Of a DNA stretch of 47,307 nt, positions 27,845 to 36,191 are shown one piece after another. Origin of the DNA: Candidatus Omnitrophota bacterium (GTDB lineage Bacteria > Omnitrophota > Gorgyraeia > Zapsychrales > Zapsychraceae); the NCBI GenBank assembly GCA_016214285.1, contig JACROV010000078.1, positions 1-47,307 on the forward strand, written 5' to 3'. Made by a program: the position numbers and the translations under genes. Position 1 is the stretch's first letter, and each line of letters starts with the position of its first letter. The notes under the pieces are model-generated. The model saw only the letters and a list, made by a program, of their open reading frames with translations, made no database searches and was not told the DNA's origin.

Positions 27845-29247
27845 CAGATCGTCTCTTCGCTGATATTGTATTTTTTCATTTTATTATACAATGTCGTCCG
27901 GTTTACCCCCAAAGAGGCGGCCGATTTGTTACGGTTCCAGTTGCAGTCTTTGAGAATTGAGATGATGTGTTCCTTTTCCGGCTGTTCCACGGCGCGCTTG
28001 AGATTTTTTTCGGGTGATTTTAAAAATTTTGGCGGGGCGATCGTGAATTTTGTAAAATTGGGGATATCCGCTCTGTTGACGATGCCGGCCTTGGCCATAA
28101 TGACGGCCCCCTCAATGGCATTTTCCAGTTCGCGGATGTTCCCGGGCCAGGAATATTCGCTGAACATTTTTTGCACGTCTCCAGACATTCCGGTGATTTT
28201 TTTATTGTTGATCGCGCAATATTTCTTTAAGAAATGGCCGGCCAGGATCGGGATGTCTTCTTTACGGTCCCGCAAAGGCGGCACCTGCACGCAAATGACG
28301 TTAATGCGGTAATAAAGGTCTTCGCGGAATTTACCCTGACGCACCAGGTCCGTGAGGTTCTGATTCGTGGCCACAATGATACGCGCTTCAGCCCGGCGCG
28401 GTATGTTGTCTCCTACCCGTTCAAAAATGCCTTCCTGCAAGACACGCAAAAGTTTTACCTGGAGGGTTGGGGAAAAGGCGTCGATTTCATCCAGGAAGAT
28501 GGTGCCGCCGCGGGCGTATTCGAAGCGGCCCTCCTTGTCCTTGATGGCCCCCGTAAAGGCCCCTTTCATATGGCCGAAAAGTTCGCTTTCAAGGAGCGTC
28601 TCGGTCAAGGCGCCACAGCTGATCTCAACGAAGGGCTTGTCCTTGCGCGTCTGGTCCGTTTGACGGATGGCCCGGGCGATCAACCCCTTGCCTGTCCCGC
28701 TTTCTCCGGTAATGAGGATCGTGGCGTTGCTGCTGGCGACCGAATCAATGATGCGGTAAACTTCCTGGATCCTGGCGCTGACGCCGATCAAGTCGCAAAA
28801 ATGATCACGCCGTCCTTTCGCGATGATTTGCTTTAATTCCTCGTTCTCGGCGACGATCTGCTTTCTTTCGATCAATTTCTGGATGATGATCTTTATTTCA
28901 GTGTCGTTAATCGGCTTGGTGATGTAATCGAAGGCGCCCTTTTTCATGGCCGCGACGGCCGATTCAATGGTGCCATAGCCGGTGATGAGGATGACCTCTG
29001 TCTTGGGGGACCAGCGTTTGACTTCTTCCAGTAACTGGATTCCGGTCATTTTGGGAAGCTGAAAATCCGTTACAACAACGTCGATGTGCTCTTTTTTGAG
29101 AATACCCAGGGCGGCTTCCCCCGTTTCGGCCATCTGGACGCGGTAGCCCTCAATGCGCATGATCTCATAGAGAGATTTGCGGATCAACGGTTCATCATCA
29201 ACGATCAGGATCTGTACGTTTTTTTCTGGTTTGCTGACCATGATCAT
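27844..29247 (-). CDS. Sigma54-dependent response regulator (PrsR/NtrC type)
   Basis: The 467 residues comprise a receiver domain (10-125; VVVTDFQLP carries the phospho-Asp), an AAA+ domain (about 160-390; GESGTGKGLIARAI Walker A, GAFTGA sigma54 contact loop, a GTIFLDEIDAFSP Walker B) and a Fis-type helix-turn-helix near the end (NRNKSAASLGVNRTTLYNKM). It overlaps the kinase stop by one base (TAATG). In PEP-CTERM organisms such regulators (PrsR) activate PEP-CTERM and polysaccharide genes. A consensus sigma54 promoter stands 5 kb away, before the PEP-CTERM genes. Confidence 0.9.
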   Translation of the reverse strand: MIMVSKPEKNVQILIVDDEPLIRKSLYEIMRIEGYRVQMAETGEAALGILKKEHIDVVVTDFQLPKMTGIQLLEEVKRWSPKTEVILITGYGTIESAVAAMKKGAFDYITKPINDTEIKIIIQKLIERKQIVAENEELKQIIAKGRRDHFCDLIGVSARIQEVYRIIDSVASSNATILITGESGTGKGLIARAIRQTDQTRKDKPFVEISCGALTETLLESELFGHMKGAFTGAIKDKEGRFEYARGGTIFLDEIDAFSPTLQVKLLRVLQEGIFERVGDNIPRRAEARIIVATNQNLTDLVRQGKFREDLYYRINVICVQVPPLRDRKEDIPILAGHFLKKYCAINNKKITGMSGDVQKMFSEYSWPGNIRELENAIEGAVIMAKAGIVNRADIPNFTKFTIAPPKFLKSPEKNLKRAVEQPEKEHIISILKDCNWNRNKSAASLGVNRTTLYNKMKKYNISEETI

Positions 29248-30542
29248 TATCTCAGGGGCAGATCGATGAAAAATGTGGTTTGCCTGCCGGGCCCGCTTTC
29301 CACATAGATTTTTCCATTATAACTTTTGACGATCTCACTGACGATCGTCAGCCCAAGCCCGCAACCTTTATTGATCGATTTTGTGGTGTAGAACGGTTCG
29401 AAGATCTTCTCCGCGTCACCCGCCGGGATGCCCGCGCCCGTGTCACAGATCTTAACGTGGAGTGTGTTGTTTTGACATTCGGCCCCGATGGTGATCTTTC
29501 CGTCATTGTTATCAATGGCCTCAACGGCATTCCGGATAATATTGGCAAGGATGCGCTCCAGTCCCAGGTCCCTGATGAGGGGGATATCCCCTGCCATGTT
29601 TTTTTTGACTTCAATGTTTTTATGCTCAATTTCTGTTTGTACGCTTCCCAGAGAACGGTCTAACGCCTGCTGGAAACTGACGCGCTGTTCGCCGTGCGGC
29701 AATTCATTGCGCGAACAAGCCAGCAGATTTCGCACGATGTTCGCCATCCGGTTAAGCCCGTGCTTGATCTCCAGGAGGTATCCCCGAACGACTTCATCGT
29801 CTTTGATGTGTTCGAGGCAAAGGTTGGTATAGCGCATGACCCCATCGAGAGGATTATTGAATTCGTGCGCGATGCCGCCGGCGAGTTTGCCGATAGTGGC
29901 AAGCCGTTCATGGATATGGATCTGCTTTTTAAGGTTTTGGGCCTCCTGATCGCTTTGGCCCAGGCGGTCTTTAAGGGTTTGGGTTTCCCTGACGATATTC
30001 TTGAATTTTTGGTACAGCTCGATACGGCGGTAATTTAACGCGATCTGACTGGAAAGAAAATCCAGCACCTGCATTTCATTTTTGGTAAAGCGCAGACCGG
30101 ATCCCTTGTCCGTGATATTAATGACACCGATCAGTTTGTCTTTGATGAGCAACGGCGCGCAGATAAATGACGGCGTCTGGTAGCTCTTTCGGGCCTTAAA
30201 GTCATGAAAACGGTCGTCGGTTTCGATGTCATCGACAACGATGGGGAGCTTGCGCTTGGCGACATGGCCGATGATCCCCTCCCCCATTTTTTTTACCATT
30301 TGTTTTTGTTCGTCTTTCTTGAGGCCAATGGCGGTCTTGAGGGTCAGGTCCTTGCCGCCGGGATCAAGCAAGAAAATGGAGCCGCGGGTCGCGCCGACAA
30401 GCTGCATGGTCTGCTGCAGAGATTGCTCAAGCAGGTCCTTTTCGCTGATGGCGGTGGCAACCAGCGCGCAGATATCGCTCACTTGCTGGAAAACGTCAAG
30501 TTGTGCGCTTTCTTTTTGTTCTGTCTTGGTAAAGAGTCCCAT
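29247..30542 (-). CDS. GAF-domain histidine kinase (PrsK-like)
   Basis: The 431 residues have an N-terminal GAF domain (about 20-170), a helical linker, a phosphoacceptor H-box GGIAHEFNNPLDGVMRY and a HATPase domain with N box (NIIRNAVEAI), ICDTGAGIP and GCGLGLTIV. No transmembrane segment is present, unlike typical PrsK, which has several; here the separately encoded membrane protein of the operon may supply that function. It is the cognate partner of the response regulator by coupling. Confidence 0.88.
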   Translation of the reverse strand: MGLFTKTEQKESAQLDVFQQVSDICALVATAISEKDLLEQSLQQTMQLVGATRGSIFLLDPGGKDLTLKTAIGLKKDEQKQMVKKMGEGIIGHVAKRKLPIVVDDIETDDRFHDFKARKSYQTPSFICAPLLIKDKLIGVINITDKGSGLRFTKNEMQVLDFLSSQIALNYRRIELYQKFKNIVRETQTLKDRLGQSDQEAQNLKKQIHIHERLATIGKLAGGIAHEFNNPLDGVMRYTNLCLEHIKDDEVVRGYLLEIKHGLNRMANIVRNLLACSRNELPHGEQRVSFQQALDRSLGSVQTEIEHKNIEVKKNMAGDIPLIRDLGLERILANIIRNAVEAIDNNDGKITIGAECQNNTLHVKICDTGAGIPAGDAEKIFEPFYTTKSINKGCGLGLTIVSEIVKSYNGKIYVESGPGRQTTFFIDLPLR

Positions 30543-30561
30543 GGCACTTCCGTGTTAATTT

Positions 30562-31461
30562 TTATTGTGCCGGCGAAACTTGAACGCTTTTGGCTTTTAG
30601 CGTTGACAGGGTATCGATCATTTTCTGGAAGTAGTCTTTCCAGGGATGGTTTGGATCTTTCGTGATGATGTCCTGATATATCTGCCGTGGAAGTTCATAG
30701 TCTTTTAATTGATAAACAGAGACCGTATTGATGGTCTTAAGGATGGTATCCAGGGTGCGGATATTCATGTATTCGGGGCGGCCGTATTTATCCGTGATCT
30801 TGCCCAAAATTTCCACCGCCTCCTTCCATCGCTTTTGGTCCAGATAGCAATTACTGAGATAGCGTAGCGAGTTGTATTCTGCGGGGGAATCCGGATTCTG
30901 GGCCGCCAGAGCGTTGTAGTGCGTGATCGCCCGATCATACGCGTCCATGGCTTTCTGGTAGTCATTCTGCGCTTTGTAATGGTTGGCGATATAGATCGGG
31001 ACGCCCAGCCCGGTCATGGTCAGCGCATGGTCGGCAACGATACGGTCATAGACTTTTCTGGCCCCGGGCCAGTTATCTTGGGCCTCATAAGTCCTCCCGA
31101 TGGCGCTGAGGGCCTGCGCCTGTAATTCTCTGTTCTGCGGGTAAAGTTTGATGACCTCATTGAATTTTTCCCGGGAGGTTTCATAATCCTTTTTCACATG
31201 GTAGAGGTTCCCCACCAACATCCGGATCACCGGGGTGAGTTTGGAGTCGGGATACCGCTCGATGATCCTTTGATAATCCCGAATGACTTTATTAAATGTT
31301 TGTTCCGGGACGACTTTAGGGTCCTTGAGTATGTCCACATACTCTCTCTGGACTTTCCAGGCCATTTGTTCAACGGTGTAATCGCTGTTGCGGTCAAGCA
31401 GGGAAAACAGGACAAAGACACCCGCGAGAATGCCGACATAGATCAGAACAACCTTTTTCAT
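30562..31461 (-). CDS. Membrane-anchored TPR-repeat protein
   Basis: A 299-residue protein starting at ATG 31461 (the open frame runs to 31680, but this start overlaps the upstream gene as ATGA). An N-terminal membrane helix (VVLIYVGILAGVFVLFSLL) is followed by tetratricopeptide-like helices, for instance DYETSREKFNEVIKLYPQNR and DYQKAMDAYDRAITHYNAL. It probably scaffolds periplasmic or surface assembly. It lies between the membrane protein and kinase genes. Confidence 0.8.
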   Translation of the reverse strand: MKKVVLIYVGILAGVFVLFSLLDRNSDYTVEQMAWKVQREYVDILKDPKVVPEQTFNKVIRDYQRIIERYPDSKLTPVIRMLVGNLYHVKKDYETSREKFNEVIKLYPQNRELQAQALSAIGRTYEAQDNWPGARKVYDRIVADHALTMTGLGVPIYIANHYKAQNDYQKAMDAYDRAITHYNALAAQNPDSPAEYNSLRYLSNCYLDQKRWKEAVEILGKITDKYGRPEYMNIRTLDTILKTINTVSVYQLKDYELPRQIYQDIITKDPNHPWKDYFQKMIDTLSTLKAKSVQVSPAQ

Positions 31462-32327
31462 GCAGATTCCTTCTTCAATAAAAAGTAGGTTGTGATGGCG
31501 GTATACACCGTGGCATCGATCAGGGTCAACACGACAATACTTATGGCCGGCGACAGCAGCCGCATCCCTTCGAACGTCCGGCCGGCTATGGAGGACAGGT
31601 TGCCTTGTAATAATAGAATGGGGACATAGAATAACATGGGGATCAAGACAACAAAGAAAATAAACCAGAAAGATCCCCATAAATATTTGAAGTTGAGGGT
31701 GATCGCCTGAAGGATTTTTTTACGTTCGATGACAATGATCGGAAGAACAAAGGCAAATACGGCTGTGGCGAAGGTCCCGATCAACAGATTGAAATACGGC
31801 GCTCCGTAGAGGACAACCGTCTTGAGCATATAGAAAATACCCGTGTCCGAACGGATCTGTAGTGCCCTGCCCATGATCGATCCCTGAAGCTTCGAAAGAG
31901 CGTAAAATACGAAAAACGTCAGGATGGCTGCCAGGCAAATATGAACGTACTGCGGCAGCATGGCGCGCAGCGCGTTAGGGAACGTCGCTTTTTTGTTGTT
32001 GTTGATGTTCTTGATGATCTCGATGGCAACGGCGATCAAAAAGTTGCTGACAAATATAAATAGGAAATATTGGGCGGTCTGGAACCATTTCGGCAGGATA
32101 AGCAAATGCTGTGGATAGTGCAGGTACGCCTCCCCTTCCATCCTGCGGATAATGGGGCCGAAAAAATGAACAAGCGGAAACCGGGGGGCGAAATAGACGA
32201 TCTCAAGGATGAACAGCTGGATAAAAGCCGTTGTTATAAAGGGAAGCAGGATAATTGGATTGGCAACAAAGGAATTTACCGATTCGCGAAGGAGCGGAAT
32301 AATCTGTTTTTGGAATTTTGGGGCCAT
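31458..32327 (-). CDS. Polytopic membrane protein, unknown function
   Basis: About 289 residues with six or so hydrophobic helices, starting with ILLPFITTAFIQLFILEIVY and ending with ILLSPAISIVVLTLIDATVYTA-like helices. It has no catalytic motif I recognise. The start at ATG 32327 is preferred; a TTG at 32345 in frame is possible. First gene of the signalling operon, behind a near-consensus promoter. It could serve as the membrane sensor for the soluble kinase downstream. Confidence 0.7.
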   Translation of the reverse strand: MAPKFQKQIIPLLRESVNSFVANPIILLPFITTAFIQLFILEIVYFAPRFPLVHFFGPIIRRMEGEAYLHYPQHLLILPKWFQTAQYFLFIFVSNFLIAVAIEIIKNINNNKKATFPNALRAMLPQYVHICLAAILTFFVFYALSKLQGSIMGRALQIRSDTGIFYMLKTVVLYGAPYFNLLIGTFATAVFAFVLPIIVIERKKILQAITLNFKYLWGSFWFIFFVVLIPMLFYVPILLLQGNLSSIAGRTFEGMRLLSPAISIVVLTLIDATVYTAITTYFLLKKESA

Positions 32328-32375
32328 GTCCTGACCAAGGTTCAATAAGTCTTTGGGGTTTAATGAATTGTGAAA

Positions 32376-32404
32376 ATTTTAACACAGCTTATCAGTGCTG
32401 TCAA
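32376..32404 (-). promoter_or_regulatory. Sigma70 promoter of the signalling operon
   Basis: Minus-strand TTGACA (32399-32404) and TAAAAT (32376-32381) are 17 bp apart. The spacer contains the inverted repeat ACAGC/GCTGT, a possible operator. The start codon follows by about 50 nt. Confidence 0.72.
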
Positions 32405-32438
32405 TTGATATGGCGGTAATTCAAGGTTCCCTTTGGGC

Positions 32439-32480
32439 ATAAAAAAAGCAGATTATTTTTCAATAATCTGCTTTTTTTAT
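32439..32480. terminator. Bidirectional intrinsic terminator
   Basis: A perfect 19-bp stem (32439-32457 with 32462-32480) around a 4-nt loop has A-tracts on one side and T-tracts on the other, so it works in both directions. It separates the PEP-CTERM operon from the signalling operon. Confidence 0.9.
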
Positions 32481-32511
32481 GTTCTACGCATGAGAGAATA
32501 ACCGGTGCCGA

Positions 32512-32826
32512 TCAGCCTCGCTTTTTTCGGTCGCGCGCGAATCTCATCGCGGCGATCCCGCTTCCGAACAGGAGCATGGTTGCCGGTTCCGGATGGTGAA
32601 GCGTGGCTAGTTGTGTGCTCGTTGTCGTATCTGTGCTCGAGAACGAACTGAGTGACGAGGATGAACCCGTATCGTCACCACCACCGAACGCGAAACTGCT
32701 CAAAGAGGCGCCGCTGTTACTACCGCTACCTGCACCACTGCCGCCTTGACAACCATAGAGGCAAGGAAGCAAGAGAGCCAGTGCAAGCACTTTCATCGTA
32801 TGTAAGTATTTTTTTTGCATAGCCAT
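32512..32826 (-). CDS. Small lipoprotein-like protein with PEP-CTERM signal
   Basis: The 104 residues start with a signal peptide ending in LPCLYGC, a plausible lipobox with the Cys at about residue 26. A Gly/Ser/Thr-rich low-complexity middle follows. The end is HPEPATMLLFGSGIAAMRFA plus a basic tail, a complete PEP-CTERM sorting signal. GAGGAGAGG precedes the ATG. It is the last gene of the sigma54-linked PEP-CTERM group. The Ser/Thr-rich body is typical of glycosylated matrix proteins. Confidence 0.85.
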   Translation of the reverse strand: MAMQKKYLHTMKVLALALLLPCLYGCQGGSGAGSGSNSGASLSSFAFGGGDDTGSSSSLSSFSSTDTTTSTQLATLHHPEPATMLLFGSGIAAMRFARDRKKRG

Positions 32827-32859
32827 CTTAACCTCCTCTCCTCAAAGGTATGAAAATTT

Positions 32860-33450
32860 TTAGCTTCTTTTTTTACGTAATCCGACAAACCCTAAAAGGC
32901 CGCTTCCCAGCAAGGCCATGGTCGCCGGTTCGGGGACTACACCATTATCTGTTGGCGGCGGTGTTTGACCATCATAAGTAAGATCATCCATGACCCAAAA
33001 ATCTGGGCTAGGCGTATTGATAACCACCTGATCAACCGATCCATTATAACCCGTGGAGAAAAAAGTAGGAACACTGCTGGGGGCAAATGTACCGGTACTG
33101 TGGACTAAAGTTGAGCTTAAGTAGAGGTCCATTTGAACGGTTGCATAGTCGTAGCCAGAAAAATAGGAACCATTATAAACCACCGGACTTACAAAACTCC
33201 AGCTTGGCGTAGTGTCGCTGGTACTTTCGTATGTCCTGACAATTCCGGATGACGGATTATAAGGAGGTTGAGACCAATTATAGAAGAACCAGGACCCGTT
33301 TTCCCAGTTAATGATTCCCTGATATGGGTTAAGCGACGACAGGTCACCATTAGTCAATTCTTCAAAAGTAAGCACCGTTGCACTTGCATTTCCCACCATC
33401 CCAAAAGCCAGTACCATTGCCACTGCCACCACTAGAATCAATTTCTTCAT
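32860..33450 (-). CDS. Secreted PEP-CTERM protein
   Basis: The 196 residues have a signal peptide (KKLILVVAVAMVLAFGMVG, cut near ASA), a beta-rich body with many Ser, Tyr and Trp residues and the C-terminal VPEPATMALLGSGLLGFVGL plus RKKRS. It is an exosortase substrate. The start at 33450 (GGGGAGAG upstream) is chosen over an in-frame start at 33486. It follows the phosphoglycosyl transferase gene by 67 nt on the same strand. Confidence 0.92.
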   Translation of the reverse strand: MKKLILVVAVAMVLAFGMVGNASATVLTFEELTNGDLSSLNPYQGIINWENGSWFFYNWSQPPYNPSSGIVRTYESTSDTTPSWSFVSPVVYNGSYFSGYDYATVQMDLYLSSTLVHSTGTFAPSSVPTFFSTGYNGSVDQVVINTPSPDFWVMDDLTYDGQTPPPTDNGVVPEPATMALLGSGLLGFVGLRKKRS

Positions 33451-33517
33451 CTTCTCTCTCCCCTCATTAATGGTTACCTTTCCCACTGATTTAGAATAAA
33501 TAATCCAATGCCGCTAT

Positions 33518-34375
33518 TTATCGGGCACCTTCACCCGTGAATACTACGCGGACGGTTCTAAAAAGAATGCGTACATCCGTCCACAGGCAGAGTTTTTTAA
33601 TATAAAGAAGATCGTATTTGATCTTTTTCCGGACGTCTTGAATGGTCTCATCGTAGCTGTGCCACACCTGGGCCAGTCCGGTGAGCCCGGGTTTTACAGC
33701 CAAACGTTTTTCATAATCCGTAATTTCCTTTTTAAATTTCTGGACAAACACGGGACGTTCCGGCCGCGGGCCGATCAAGCTCATTTCCCCTTTTAGGATG
33801 TTGATAAACTGCGGGATTTCATCGATATGCGCTTTGCGCAAGAATCTGCCGATGGGGATAATCCGGGGATCGTTATTCTCCGCCCAAACGGGGCCGGTTT
33901 CTTTTTCCGCGTCAACCCGCATGGTGCGGAATTTATAAATTTCAAATAATTTTCCGTCCTTCCCGACGCGGGTTTGGGTGAATAAAACCGGCCCTTTGGA
34001 AGTGCATTTGATCAGAATGGCCGTAAGTAAAAATAAAGGTGACAGGAAAACGATCCCGAATAAAGAAGCGATGGTATCAAACGCGCGCTTGACCATATGG
34101 TATGTTCTGCGGACAAAGCTGGCCGCCATGCCCAAAACACCACCCCCGAATAACATCATCGTGGATGGTTCTGGAGCGCGCGACCGCGGCTTCTCCGTTT
34201 GGTCAGGTATAGCCGTAACGGCTGGATGTTGGGTTGGCTGCTGTACTGAAGTCGTTGTGTCATGTGGCATGATAGAGGATAACGCGGCCCCCGCGGCGGT
34301 CACGAAAAAGACACTCGCCGCAAGCATACCCGTGATCAGGGCAATGTTCAAAACTTTTTCTTTAATGGAATGCAT
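33518..34375 (-). CDS. Phosphoglycosyl transferase with internal PEP-CTERM-like segment
   Basis: About 285 residues. The N-terminal hydrophobic helix (VLNIALITGMLAASVFFVTA) is followed by 35 Ser/Thr/Pro-rich residues. A PEP-CTERM-like block APEPSTMMLFGGGVLGMAAS ends in RR. Then comes a complete bacterial sugar transferase (WcaJ/PglC-type) with a re-entrant helix, GPVLFTQTRVGKDGK, YKFRTM, FLRKAHIDEIPQ and KGEMSLIGPRPE. It would start exopolysaccharide synthesis on undecaprenyl phosphate. ATG 34375 fits the sigma54 promoter better than ATG 34393. The frame is continuous, with no sign of fusion by error. Confidence 0.88.
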   Translation of the reverse strand: MHSIKEKVLNIALITGMLAASVFFVTAAGAALSSIMPHDTTTSVQQPTQHPAVTAIPDQTEKPRSRAPEPSTMMLFGGGVLGMAASFVRRTYHMVKRAFDTIASLFGIVFLSPLFLLTAILIKCTSKGPVLFTQTRVGKDGKLFEIYKFRTMRVDAEKETGPVWAENNDPRIIPIGRFLRKAHIDEIPQFINILKGEMSLIGPRPERPVFVQKFKKEITDYEKRLAVKPGLTGLAQVWHSYDETIQDVRKKIKYDLLYIKKLCLWTDVRILFRTVRVVFTGEGAR

Positions 34376-34393
34376 CGAATTTCTCGAGTTCAT

Positions 34394-34696
34394 ACGTACT
34401 CATTAAGAAGCAAATTGTGTGCCAACAATGTGCTCTTTGTGATGTATTTTGAGAGAGTGTAATTTATTGCAGATCAACTAGTTGCGGCATAATATTTGTG
34501 GGTTGGATTAATAATGTGAGACAGTCTTGGTATGTCCTGGACTGTCCTGGATTATAAATGTTTAAATTGCACAACACATGTTGCGTCAGATAGACATTTA
34601 TATGGTACATATTCCACCGGACGCACCAAGGTTATCAGTAATAGGGATGCCAATGGCATGATGAGTTTAGGTCATCCAGGAAAAGACTTTTGAAGT
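34394..34696. promoter_or_regulatory. Upstream region with three activator iterons
   Basis: Between epsI and the transferase gene lie three copies of a GTCCTGG word at exact 10-bp spacing: GTCTTGG (34524-34530), GTCCTGG (34534-34540) and GTCCTGG (34544-34550). They sit about 125-150 bp upstream of the predicted start, the usual distance for a sigma54 enhancer. A 13-bp palindrome ATGCCAATGGCAT lies near 34649-34661. No gene is supported here. Confidence 0.6.
34409..34424 (-). promoter_or_regulatory. Consensus sigma54 promoter of the PEP-CTERM/PGT genes
   Basis: The minus strand reads TGGCAC, five bases, TTGCT (34424 down to 34409), an exact match to the -24/-12 consensus with GG and GC correctly spaced. 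The expected start of transcription is near 34398, 23 nt before ATG 34375. A sigma54 activator is encoded in the window at 27844-29247. Confidence 0.85.
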
Positions 34697-35347
34697 TCAG
34701 GGCAGATATTTTTGCAGGTACGGAAGGATCATGCGTCCGAAGTCTTTCAATTTCTGCGCGGCGTTTGCGTCGTCCTCTTCCTTCTTTGCGGAAATCGAAA
34801 TGCGGATCAGGGCGCTGCTGGAAGGCTGGCCGAGGAAAGATTTCAGAGCAATAAGTCCTTGCTGTTTCCAATAGTTGGGCGTAAACGTGTCCCCCACCTT
34901 GAACCAATAAAAGAATATTTGTCTTTCTCTGCCTTGCTCAACTGTCACCCGATTGACCTTGATGTCCTTTAGTGCCGATGAATCGGCACTAAAGGAGTCA
35001 TGAACATTGCTCAAGATGGTTGCCCCGCTTCCCGTGTAACAGACTTCAGGGGGATGGGAAACCTTGCGGTTATTTTGGGAATAAACAATGAAGAGGTACG
35101 CCTCCTCCCCTCGCGGATTGGTGTAACGGCGGACAAAAACGTTGTCGGTCTCCAAAATGGCTTTGTCTTGCCGGCTGATCGGGATCTCTTCCGCGCTCCA
35201 GTCGGCGATTTTTTGTGGGAAGGAGTGGATGCTCACAGTATCTTTCTGGCTGTAGACCTTAAAATAGAGATGCCAGGAGATCGCGGCGGATATGAGCATC
35301 AGGGCGATGATGAGGATGTGATTTTTGTCGTATGTTTTGTTTTTCAT
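34697..35347 (-). CDS. epsI: Exosortase-associated protein EpsI
   Basis: The 216 residues have one N-terminal membrane helix and the DUF3485/EpsI domain with PRGEEAYLFIVYSQNNRKV, the hallmark SHPPEVCYTGSG, and a C-terminal FFYWFKVGDTF segment. The start at ATG 35347 is selected because the frame extends far upstream without a ribosome site. EpsI accompanies exosortases and is often fused to them; here it follows with a 25-nt gap. A 15-bp perfect palindrome (34965-34996) lies inside the coding sequence. Confidence 0.9.
   Translation of the reverse strand: MKNKTYDKNHILIIALMLISAAISWHLYFKVYSQKDTVSIHSFPQKIADWSAEEIPISRQDKAILETDNVFVRRYTNPRGEEAYLFIVYSQNNRKVSHPPEVCYTGSGATILSNVHDSFSADSSALKDIKVNRVTVEQGRERQIFFYWFKVGDTFTPNYWKQQGLIALKSFLGQPSSSALIRISISAKKEEDDANAAQKLKDFGRMILPYLQKYLP
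34965..34996. repeat. 32-bp palindrome inside epsI
   Basis: Fifteen perfectly paired bases on each side of a 2-nt loop (34965-34979 with 34982-34996) encode, in frame, the SFSADSSALKD part of EpsI that follows the conserved Cys motif. Such a long perfect palindrome in a coding region is unlikely by chance. Confidence 0.7.
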
Positions 35348-35372
35348 GGTTTTGATTTCTTTGCCTACGTAT

Positions 35373-36191
35373 TTATTCCAGAATCTTTCCCACCGCGTAC
35401 AACAAGATGAATGCCAGGGCAAAGACCATGAAGCCCGAGAGATCATGGACAAAGCCGGTGGCGTATTCCGCCCCCCAGACTTCGGAAACGAACGATAAAA
35501 AGACGATCCGCAGGACATTCGTCGCGACGGCGATGGGGATCGTCGAACAAAATAAAATGGTCCGTTTGTACGTCGGCCCCTTCATCCACCAGGCAAAAAT
35601 GCTTCCCAGGGCGGTTAAAGAGATCAGTGACCGCAGGCCGCTGCAGATATCGTCCACCACCACATAGGTATGCTGCATTTTAAGGATGCTTCCGGAGCGG
35701 ACAGCCACCAGTCCCATGCCATTTAGGGCGGCAGTGGCGATCTGCGCGGCGAAAATTTTCATTTTGAAGCTGATATTGGTAATCACAACCAGGGGAACGG
35801 GGATCATGAAGATCAGAAAGCAAACGGGAAAGATGATCTTTTTAAGAATTTTTGAGCCGTAGACGAACAGGATCAACCCGGAGAGGACGATCAACATGGA
35901 AAAGCCGGAGGTAAAATAAATGCGAAATAGCGAACTGCCCAGGTGAATGATCAAACCGGCGACGATAAGCGGCATCCCCCATGGGGATCGCTTGGGACGG
36001 ATCGCCGCCAATTCCCCGCGCATTTGCCAGATCAGAAATCCGCTGACAAACGGGATCAGGATGCCGTGGCTGTAATAGGAATCCCGGGCGAACCACCGGT
36101 CCCACATCCAGAGGGAGGTTGGGATGTAGGTGAGGATAAACATCCCCGCGAGGAGAAGTTCGGCAGTGTGGGATTTAAGTAAATTTTTCAT
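35373..36191 (-). CDS. Exosortase
   Basis: Polytopic transpeptidase-like membrane protein of 272 residues that cleaves PEP-CTERM proteins. The catalytic triad is visible: Cys183 in DDICSGLRSL, Arg228 in ATNVLRIV and His249 in GFVHDLSG. About eight hydrophobic helices are present, and YYSHGILIPFVSGFLIW is the conserved N-terminal segment. The start at ATG 36191 overlaps the glycosyltransferase stop (ATGA). It is encoded with epsI, near three genes carrying PEP-CTERM segments. Confidence 0.93.
   Translation of the reverse strand: MKNLLKSHTAELLLAGMFILTYIPTSLWMWDRWFARDSYYSHGILIPFVSGFLIWQMRGELAAIRPKRSPWGMPLIVAGLIIHLGSSLFRIYFTSGFSMLIVLSGLILFVYGSKILKKIIFPVCFLIFMIPVPLVVITNISFKMKIFAAQIATAALNGMGLVAVRSGSILKMQHTYVVVDDICSGLRSLISLTALGSIFAWWMKGPTYKRTILFCSTIPIAVATNVLRIVFLSFVSEVWGAEYATGFVHDLSGFMVFALAFILLYAVGKILE

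Noticed and set aside
28234-28836. 200-codon plus-strand frame opposite the sigma54 regulator
   Set aside because: Lies wholly inside a gene with complete AAA+ motifs on the other strand.
31462-31680. N-terminal extension of the TPR protein
   Set aside because: The extension has no coding character and overlaps the membrane protein gene; ATG 31461 gives a membrane helix and the ATGA overlap.
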